From Streptomyces sp. CB01373 (GTDB lineage: Bacteria > Actinomycetota > Actinomycetes > Streptomycetales > Streptomycetaceae): a DNA stretch of 64,000 nt. Below the pieces are notes generated by a model that saw only the letters and a program-made list of their open reading frames with translations, had not been told where the DNA came from and searched no databases. A program made the position numbers and the translations under genes. Where the stretch lies: positions 186,001-250,000 of the forward strand of contig NZ_NNBK01000014.1 in assembly GCF_002803075.1 (NCBI RefSeq), written 5' to 3'. Below, piece by piece: positions 57,732-64,000 of the stretch. Every line of letters starts with the position of its first letter. Within the stretch, counting starts at the first letter, position 1.

Positions 57732-60488
57732 CTACCCCTCAGACTCCCCGCGAATCACGGCGAGCACTCCGTCCAGGTCCTCGGGCTTCACAAGAACGTC
57801 ACGCGCCTTGGATCCCTCGCTGGGCCCGACGATGTTCCGGGACTCCATGAGGTCCATCAGCCGCCCCGCCTTGGCGAAGCCGACGCGCAGCTTGCGCTGG
57901 AGCATGGACGTCGAGCCGAACTGCGTGGAGACGACCAGCTCGGCCGCCTGGCACAGCAGGTCGAGGTCGTCGCCGATGTCCTCGTCGATCTCCTTCTTCT
58001 GCTTGGTGCCGACGACGACGTCGTCCCGGAAGTTGGGCGCCATCTGGTCCTTGCAGTGCTGGACGACCTGCTGGACCTCCGCCTCGGTCACGAAGGCGCC
58101 CTGAAGACGCGTCGGCTTGCTCGCCCCCATCGGAAGGAACAGCCCGTCGCCCTTGCCGATCAGCTTCTCCGCGCCCGGCTGGTCGAGGATGACGCGCGAG
58201 TCGGCGAGCGAGGAGGTGGCGAACGCCAGCCGGGAGGGCACGTTCGCCTTGATCAGACCGGTGACCACGTCGACCGACGGGCGCTGGGTGGCGAGCACCA
58301 GGTGGATACCGGCGGCACGCGCGAGCTGGGTGATGCGCACGATGGCGTCCTCGACGTCCCGTGGGGCGACCATCATCAGGTCGGCCAGCTCGTCGACGAT
58401 GATCAGCAGGTAGGGGTAGGGCTGGAGCTCGCGCTCGCTGCCCTCGGGAGGTTTCACCTTGCCCTCGCGCACGGCGCGGTTGAAGTCGTCGATGTGCCGG
58501 AACCCGTACGCCGCCAGGTCGTCGTAGCGCAGATCCATCTCGCGTACCACCCACTGCAGGGCCTCGGCGGCCCGCTTGGGGTTGGTGATGATCGGCGTGA
58601 TCAGATGCGGGATGCCCTCGTACGCGGTCAGCTCGACGCGCTTGGGGTCGACCAGGATCATCCGGACGTCCTCGGGGGTCGCCCGCATCATGACGGACGT
58701 GATCAGGCAGTTGATGCAGGACGACTTGCCGGAGCCGGTGGCGCCGGCGACCAGCATGTGCGGCATCTTCGCCAGCGAGTGCATGACGTAACCGCCCTCG
58801 ACGTCCTTGCCGAAGGCGACCAGCATCGGGTCGTCGTCCTCGGCGGACTCGGCGAGCCGCAACACGTCCCCGAGGTTCACCATCTCCCGGTCGGTGTTGG
58901 GAATCTCGATGCCGACCGCGGACTTGCCCGGGATCGGGCTGATGATCCGCACGTCCGGACTGGCCACGGCGTACGCGATGTTCTTGGTCAGCGCGGTGAT
59001 GCGCTCCACCTTCACGGCGGGCCCGAGTTCGACCTCGTAGCGGGTGACCGTCGGGCCGCGGGTGAACCCGGTGACACTGGCGTCGACCTTGAACTCGGTG
59101 AAGACGTTGGTGAGCGAGTCGACGACCGCGTCGTTGGCCGCGCTGCGCGCCTTGCCGGGCCCGCCCCGCTCCAGCAGGTCCAGGGAGGGCAGCGAGTAGG
59201 TGATGTCGCCGGAGAGCTGAAGCTGCTCGGCGCGCGCCGGCAGGTCGCGGGGCTGGGCCGGCGGGGCCTTCGTGAGGTCGGGGACCCCGGACTGCTTGTG
59301 GCCGGCGGGCCGCTGGGCCGGCGGCTCCTGCGGGGACCGTCCGGTCCGGCCGTCCTGTCCGGGGCGTGCGGCGGGCACGGGCGTCGGGGTGGTGCTCTCC
59401 CCGCGGTCGCCCACGCCGACGCCCTGGGTGAGGTCCGCGACGACCGGCGAGGGCGGCATGCCGTGCAGCACCGCGCCGTCGAGCGCGGCGGCGGCTGCGG
59501 CGGCGACGTCCACGGCGTCCATCTGCCGTTGCATGTCCGGCTGCGGCACCGCCGAGCGACGGGGACGCGAACGCCGCCTGGACAGGGCCTCCTGCTCGAC
59601 GGCGTCCGGGTCGTAGTCCTGCTGGGCGGCGTCCGGGCGCTTGCGGGAGCGCGCGGGCAGCACCTCGCGCCACTGCTCCTCGTAGCGCTCGTCGTCGTCG
59701 CCGTACTCCTCGGCCTCCTGGTCGTGGACGATGCCCAGCCGCACCCCGAGCAGCCGCAGCCGCTGCGGGATCGCGTTGACCGGGGTCGCGGTGACGACCA
59801 GCAGGCCGAACACCGTGAGCAGCAGCAGCAGCGGTACGGCGAGGACCTCGCCCACCGCGTAGGTCAGCGGAGTCGCCGCGCCCCAGCCGATGAGCCCGCC
59901 GGCGTCCCTTATCTCCTGCATGCCGTCGCTGCGGGCGGGCGAGCCGCAGGCGATGTGGACCTGTCCCAGCACGCCGATCACCAGGGCGGACAGGCCGATG
60001 ACGATCCGTCCGTTGGCCTCGGGCTTCTCGGGATGCCGCATGAAGCGGACGGCGATGACCGCGATCAGGATCGGCACCAGCAGGTCCAGCCGGCCGAAGG
60101 CGCCGGTCACCAGGATCTCGACCAGGTCGCCGACGGGTCCGCGCAGATCGGCCCAGGTGCCCGCGGCGACGATCAGGGCGACGGCGAGCAGCAGCAGCGC
60201 GACGCCGTCCTTGCGGTGCGCGGGGTGGAGGTTCTTGGCGCCCTGTCCCACTCCGCGGAAGACGGCGCCGACGGCGTGCGCGAGCCCGAGCCAGAGGGCG
60301 CGCACGACCCGGTACACGCCCCCCGTGGGGCTGGGCGCGGGCCTGGGCGCCGCCTTGCCCGCGGGCTTCTTGGCCGGCGCCTTCCTGGCGGAGGCCTTCT
60401 TCGCGGCGGCCTTCTTCGCCGGAGCCGCCCCCGAAGCGGCGGCCTTCTTCGCGGGCTGCTTCTTGGCTGCGGAGGGACGTGAGGCCAT
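57732..60488 (-). CDS. ftsK: DNA translocase FtsK
   Basis: 918 residues. The Lys/Ala-rich N-terminus (AAKKASARKAPAKKPAGKA) resembles histone-like tails. About four TM helices (residues ~75-265, e.g. GVALLLLAVALIVAAGTWA and VLAVPLLLLLTVFGLLVVTATPV) are followed by an Arg/Pro/Gln linker. The motor has Walker A VAGATGSGKSSCINCL, Walker B LLIIVDELADLMMVAP and ATQRPSVDVVTGLIKANVPSRLAF. The C-terminal gamma domain (LLCQAAELVVSTQFGSTSMLQRKLRVGFAKAGRLMDLMES) recognises oriented sequences. ATG 60488. Moves chromosomes through septa at sporulation. Confidence 0.97.
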   Translation of the reverse strand: MASRPSAAKKQPAKKAAASGAAPAKKAAAKKASARKAPAKKPAGKAAPRPAPSPTGGVYRVVRALWLGLAHAVGAVFRGVGQGAKNLHPAHRKDGVALLLLAVALIVAAGTWADLRGPVGDLVEILVTGAFGRLDLLVPILIAVIAVRFMRHPEKPEANGRIVIGLSALVIGVLGQVHIACGSPARSDGMQEIRDAGGLIGWGAATPLTYAVGEVLAVPLLLLLTVFGLLVVTATPVNAIPQRLRLLGVRLGIVHDQEAEEYGDDDERYEEQWREVLPARSRKRPDAAQQDYDPDAVEQEALSRRRSRPRRSAVPQPDMQRQMDAVDVAAAAAAALDGAVLHGMPPSPVVADLTQGVGVGDRGESTTPTPVPAARPGQDGRTGRSPQEPPAQRPAGHKQSGVPDLTKAPPAQPRDLPARAEQLQLSGDITYSLPSLDLLERGGPGKARSAANDAVVDSLTNVFTEFKVDASVTGFTRGPTVTRYEVELGPAVKVERITALTKNIAYAVASPDVRIISPIPGKSAVGIEIPNTDREMVNLGDVLRLAESAEDDDPMLVAFGKDVEGGYVMHSLAKMPHMLVAGATGSGKSSCINCLITSVMMRATPEDVRMILVDPKRVELTAYEGIPHLITPIITNPKRAAEALQWVVREMDLRYDDLAAYGFRHIDDFNRAVREGKVKPPEGSERELQPYPYLLIIVDELADLMMVAPRDVEDAIVRITQLARAAGIHLVLATQRPSVDVVTGLIKANVPSRLAFATSSLADSRVILDQPGAEKLIGKGDGLFLPMGASKPTRLQGAFVTEAEVQQVVQHCKDQMAPNFRDDVVVGTKQKKEIDEDIGDDLDLLCQAAELVVSTQFGSTSMLQRKLRVGFAKAGRLMDLMESRNIVGPSEGSKARDVLVKPEDLDGVLAVIRGESEG

Positions 60489-60665
60489 GGGTGTGAGGTT
60501 ACCGGGGGAGACGACAGCGGACACGTGCGCCCGCTGCTTCACCCGTTCGTGTCGTGTCCGGAGAGGAGCCGGGCTGACACGCCCTCAGGAGCTGTACATC
60601 GCGGGAAGCATGGCCCGATCCCACCGCTCGCCGAGCGGACCGGGCCCCGCGACCCGGATGCGGAC

Positions 60666-61346
60666 TCAGCCCTGCGAAGGCAGCGACGACGGACTGCCCG
60701 TGCCCGGCTCCAGCGCGTCCAGGGCACGTCGCAGGCCCGTCAGTTTGCGCTCCAGATGGGCTGCCGTGGCAACCGCCGCCGCGTCGGCGGACTCGTCGTC
60801 CAGCTGCTTGGACAGGGCTTCGGCCTGCTCCTCGACCGCGGCGAGACGGGCGGAGAGTTCCGCGAGCAGACCGGCCGATTCCTTGCCGTCGCCCACCGCT
60901 CCTTTGCCGCCGCCCTCCAACTGGAGCCGCAGCAGGGCCGCCTGCTCCTTCAGCTGGCAGTTCTTCATGTACAGGTCCACGAAGACCGAGACCTTCGCGC
61001 GCAGCACCCACGGGTCGAACGGCTTGGAGATGTAGTCCACCGCGCCTGCCGCATAGCCCCGGAAGGTGTGATGGGGGCCGTGGTTGATCGCGGTCAGGAA
61101 GATGATCGGGATGTCCCGGGTCCTCTCCCGCCGCTTGATGTGCGCGGCCGTCTCGAAGCCGTCCATGCCCGGCATCTGGACGTCCAGCAGAATGACCGCG
61201 AAGTCGTCCGTGAGCAGTGCTTTGAGCGCTTCCTCCCCGGACGATGCCCGCACCAGCGTCTGATCGAGCGCAGAGAGGATGGCCTCCAGCGCCAGCAGAT
61301 TCTCCGGCCGGTCATCGACCAGGAGGATCTTGGCCTTCTGCACCAT
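60666..61346 (-). CDS. osaB: Response regulator OsaB
   Basis: 226 residues. The receiver domain (1-125) has acidic DDR in ILLVDDRPENL, the phospho-acceptor Asp in VILLDVQMPGMDG, IIFLTA and YISKPFDP. The C-terminal ~95 residues form a coiled coil (KNCQLKEQAALLRLQLEG ... LLAELSARLAAVEEQAEALSKQLDDE) with no DNA-binding domain. ATG 61346 has GAGGAGG about 7 nt upstream. It matches OsaB of the Streptomyces osmoadaptation system, beside osaA and ftsK. Confidence 0.9.
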   Translation of the reverse strand: MVQKAKILLVDDRPENLLALEAILSALDQTLVRASSGEEALKALLTDDFAVILLDVQMPGMDGFETAAHIKRRERTRDIPIIFLTAINHGPHHTFRGYAAGAVDYISKPFDPWVLRAKVSVFVDLYMKNCQLKEQAALLRLQLEGGGKGAVGDGKESAGLLAELSARLAAVEEQAEALSKQLDDESADAAAVATAAHLERKLTGLRRALDALEPGTGSPSSLPSQG

Positions 61347-61548
61347 GGCCCGCCCTCCTCGCCCCGGCTTGGGGCCGCCCCTGTCCGCAGGAAACGGGGA
61401 GGCACCGGCGGGTGCCGCCCCAGGGGACGGCACCCTTGCGCCGCCCGTCCTTGTGCCGGTCATCGTAGCCGCACCCCGCCCGTCGCCACACCCTGTCACC
61501 GTGATGTCACTGTGCACCTGGCAGAAACGCCGCGGGAGACCAGAAGGT

Positions 61549-61583
61549 TCCCCGGATCCCGCGCTTCTACACGGCTCCGGGGA
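61549..61583. repeat. Inverted repeat in the osaA-osaB gap
   Basis: TCCCCGGA (61549-61556) and TCCGGGGA (61576-61583) form a perfect 8-bp inverted repeat with a 19-nt loop, 56 bp past the osaA stop. It could be a weak terminator or an operator in front of osaB. Confidence 0.45.
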
Positions 61584-61638
61584 CTCCGAGTCGACAACGT
61601 ACCGCGCCCCGCGAACGTTCCGGTCACCGCCGTCCCCG

Positions 61639-64000
61639 TCACTCCCCGCTCATCCAGTTCGCCATCACGGTCAGCAGGTGATCGGGGTCGACGGGCTTGG
61701 TCACATAGTCGGAGGCACCCGACTCGATCGCCTTCTCCCGGTCGCCCTTCATCGCCTTCGCGGTCAGCGCGATGATCGGCAGCCCGGCGAACTGCGGCAT
61801 CCGCCGGATCGCCGTGGTCGTCGCATAGCCGTCCATCTCCGGCATCATGATGTCCATCAGGACGACCGCCACGTCGTCATGCTGCTCCAGCACCTCGATG
61901 CCCTCCCGGCCGTTCTCGGCGTACAGCACGGACAGGCCGTGCTGCTCCAGAACGCTGGTCAGGGCGAAGACGTTGCGGATGTCGTCGTCGACGATGAGCA
62001 CCTTCTCGCCGCCGAACCGGATGTCCCGGTGCCCCTGCGGGACGGACTCCGGCTCCGCCGGGCCCGTCGACGCCGCCACCCACTGCTCCTGGAGCGGCCG
62101 CCCGTGCCGCGCCGGCCTGTGGTCGGCGGTCGGCAGGGCCCTGCGGCGGCGCCGGAACAGCGCGGCGGGACCGCTCTGCGTCTCCTGGTACGACTTCACC
62201 TCGGCCGGCGCCTCGGCCTGGGCGGCCTCCTGCCCGGACGGCTCCGGCCCGGCGGCGGCGACCAGATGGCCGGCGTCCAGCACGGAGCCGGGCTGCTGGT
62301 AACCCTGCGGCGGCAGCTCCCCCGGGTGCAGCGGCAGGTACAGGGTGAACGTCGAACCGCGGCCCGGCTCGCTCTGCGCGTGGATCTCGCCGCCGAGCAG
62401 TTGGGCGATCTCCCGCGAGATGGACAACCCGAGGCCGGTACCGCCGTACTTGCGACTGGTGGTGCCGTCGGCCTGCTTGAACGCCTCGAAGATCACCCGC
62501 ATCTTGCTGGCCGCGATGCCGATGCCGGTGTCGGTGACGGAGAAGGCGATCATGGGCGCGTCCGGGTCGGCCAGCGAGCCGGCCTCCAGCAACTGCTCGC
62601 GGATCGGCTGCGGAACGTCGTCCCGGGCGGGACGGATGACCAGCTCCACCGACCCGGAATCGGTGAACTTCACCGCGTTGGACAGCAGGTTGCGCAGCAC
62701 CTGGAGCAGCCGCTGCTCGTCGGTGTGCAGGGTCGCGGGCAGCTCCGGCGACACCCTTACGGACAGGTCGAGGCCCTTCTCCGCGGTCAGCGGCCGGAAG
62801 GTGGCCTCCACGTAGTCGATGAGCTGGACGAGCGCGATACGCGTCGGGGAGACGTCCATCTTGCCCGCCTCGACCTTCGACAGGTCCAGGATGTCGTTGA
62901 TCAGCTGGAGCAGGTCGGAGCCCGCGCCGTGGATCGTCTCGGCGAACTCGACCTGCTTCGGGGACAGATTGCCCTCGGCGTTGTCGGCGAGCAGTTTGGC
63001 CAGAATCAGCAGGGAGTTGAGCGGCGTACGCAGCTCGTGCGACATGTTGGCGAGGAATTCGCTGCGGTAGCGCATGGAGACCGCGAGCTGCTCGGCACGC
63101 TCCTCGAGGACCTGCCGGGCCTCCTCGATCTCGGAGTTCTTCGCCTCGATGTCGCGGTTCTGCTGCGCCAGCAGCTCGGCCTTCTCCTCCAGTTCGGCGT
63201 TGGACGCCTGAAGCGCCTTCTGCCGCTGCTCCAACTCCTCCGACCTCAGCCGCAGTTGCTCGGTCAGCTCCTGGGACTGCTTCAGCAGCAGCTCGGTCTT
63301 GGTGTTGACGGAGATGGTGTTGACGCTGGTGGCGATCATCTCCGCGATCTGGTTCAGGAAGTCCTTCTGGATGTGCGTGAACGGCGTGAACGAGGCCAGT
63401 TCGATGACGCCGAGCACCGTTCCCTCGAACAGCACCGGCAGCACGATCACCTGCGCGGGCGGAGCCTCGCCGAGCCCGGAGGAGATCTTCAGATAGCCGC
63501 TGGGCGCGTTGTCGACGAGGATGGTGCGCCTCTCCTGCGCGGCGGTCCCGATCAGCGCCTCGCCCGGCCGGAACGACGTCGGCATGGAACCCAGCGAGTA
63601 GCCGTACGAACCCAGCATCCGCAGCTCGTAGGAGTCGTCGCCCTCGCTCCCGGGGTCAGTTTCGTCGGCGAGGGGCATGGCGACGAAGAAGGCACCGTGC
63701 TGCGCCGAGACCACCGGCGTCAGCTCGCTCATGATCAGCGAGGCCACGTCCTGGAGGTCGCGGCGGCCCTGCATCAGCGCCGAGATACGGGCGAGATTGC
63801 CCTTGAGCCAGTCCTGCTCCTTGTTGGCGATCGTGGTGTCGCGCAGGTTGGCGATCATCTTGTTGATGTAGTCCTGGAGTTCCTGGATCTCGCCGGAGGC
63901 GTCGACGTCGATCTTCAGGTTCAGGTCGCCGCGGGTGACCGCGGTCGCCACGCGCGCGATGGCGCGCACCTGCCGGGTGAGGTTCCCGGCCATCTCGTTC
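61639..64000 (-). CDS. osaA: Hybrid histidine kinase OsaA, C-terminal part; 5' end outside window
   Basis: The frame is open at the right edge; about 786 C-terminal residues are visible. In order: the end of a HAMP repeat (ARVATAVTRGDLNLKIDVDASGEIQELQDYIN), GAF (MLGSYGYSLGSMPTSFRPGEALIGTAAQERR), a long coiled coil (ELTEQLRLRSEELEQRQKALQ), HisKA with His in FLANMSHELRTPLNSLL, HATPase boxes LSNAVKFTDSG, FSVTDTGIGIA and GGTGLGLSISRE, then a receiver with Asp in VVLMDIMMPEMDG and Lys in DYVTKPVDPD. It is the partner of OsaB, 292 bp upstream of it, and works in osmoadaptation and development. Confidence 0.92.
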   Translation of the reverse strand, partial: NEMAGNLTRQVRAIARVATAVTRGDLNLKIDVDASGEIQELQDYINKMIANLRDTTIANKEQDWLKGNLARISALMQGRRDLQDVASLIMSELTPVVSAQHGAFFVAMPLADETDPGSEGDDSYELRMLGSYGYSLGSMPTSFRPGEALIGTAAQERRTILVDNAPSGYLKISSGLGEAPPAQVIVLPVLFEGTVLGVIELASFTPFTHIQKDFLNQIAEMIATSVNTISVNTKTELLLKQSQELTEQLRLRSEELEQRQKALQASNAELEEKAELLAQQNRDIEAKNSEIEEARQVLEERAEQLAVSMRYRSEFLANMSHELRTPLNSLLILAKLLADNAEGNLSPKQVEFAETIHGAGSDLLQLINDILDLSKVEAGKMDVSPTRIALVQLIDYVEATFRPLTAEKGLDLSVRVSPELPATLHTDEQRLLQVLRNLLSNAVKFTDSGSVELVIRPARDDVPQPIREQLLEAGSLADPDAPMIAFSVTDTGIGIAASKMRVIFEAFKQADGTTSRKYGGTGLGLSISREIAQLLGGEIHAQSEPGRGSTFTLYLPLHPGELPPQGYQQPGSVLDAGHLVAAAGPEPSGQEAAQAEAPAEVKSYQETQSGPAALFRRRRRALPTADHRPARHGRPLQEQWVAASTGPAEPESVPQGHRDIRFGGEKVLIVDDDIRNVFALTSVLEQHGLSVLYAENGREGIEVLEQHDDVAVVLMDIMMPEMDGYATTTAIRRMPQFAGLPIIALTAKAMKGDREKAIESGASDYVTKPVDPDHLLTVMANWMSGE

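Noticed and set aside
57672..60482. 936-codon plus-strand frame opposite ftsK
   Set aside because: Antisense shadow of ftsK; His/Asp/Val-rich translation without domains.
1..64000. tRNA/rRNA genes, CRISPR arrays, prophage or IS elements
   Set aside because: None seen: no transposase or integrase frames, no regular repeat-spacer array, no cloverleaf-like segments in the intergenic regions.

Overview
The window is a very GC-rich actinobacterial chromosome segment, almost certainly from Streptomyces. The evidence is the codon bias (third positions nearly always G/C, frequent GTG and some TTG starts), the gene order nrdJ-nrdR-lexA ... recA-recX ... ftsK-osaB-osaA, and lineage markers such as ClgR, RshA, GluR/GluK-GluABCD and OsaA/OsaB. 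The order matches what I remember of the S. coelicolor SCO5805 to SCO5748 region. No rRNA, tRNA, CRISPR array, prophage or insertion sequence was seen; this is core chromosome with a few accessory islands.

Layout. (1) 1-5.5 kb: nucleotide reduction and DNA damage: nrdJ (cut by the left edge), nrdR with a paired NrdR box, lexA with an SOS box, and a DinG/XPD-type helicase. (2) 5.6-10.5 kb: a small NRPS-independent (IucA/IucC) siderophore operon of aminotransferase, synthetase and acyltransferase, beside a MerR regulator with a cobalamin-domain-like C-terminus. (3) 12.2-14.8 kb: two tandem secreted trypsin-like proteases. (4) 14.9-26.3 kb, mostly minus strand: hflX, an M1 aminopeptidase, rshA, dapF, miaA and miaB with small hypotheticals. 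(5) 26.5-35.3 kb: a membrane glycosyltransferase, a MazG-like pyrophosphohydrolase, a TAXI binding protein, the GluK/GluR two-component system and the divergent gluABCD glutamate transporter. (6) 35.6-38.5 kb: an FAD monooxygenase and a Cys-rich leader peptide followed by cysteine dioxygenase and a rhodanese. (7) 38.7-46.5 kb: recX-recA, a kinase-like gene with a TTA codon, an AI-2E permease, DUF3046, a toroid-like hypothetical and AraC-AzlC-AzlD. (8) 46.6-57.5 kb: lhr, nei, clgR, the cinA-pgsA-rimO operon and a RodZ-like protein. (9) 57.7-64 kb: ftsK, osaB and the C-terminal part of osaA (cut by the right edge).

DNA damage is a recurring theme. lexA and recA carry LexA-type boxes. Three genes (the dinG-like helicase, recA and lhr) carry the LexA-independent damage promoter TTGTCAGT(GGC)-N6-(TAGnnT) described as RecA-NDp/PafBC-type in mycobacteria. 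At dinG and lhr the predicted start of transcription is at or a few bases before the start codon, suggesting leaderless or nearly leaderless mRNAs. Other observations worth attention are the incomplete orphan siderophore operon with a ~100-residue low-complexity insert in its aminotransferase, the Trp-rich module shared by the tandem proteases, the cysteine leader peptide, and a TTA (bldA) codon in the gene facing recA.
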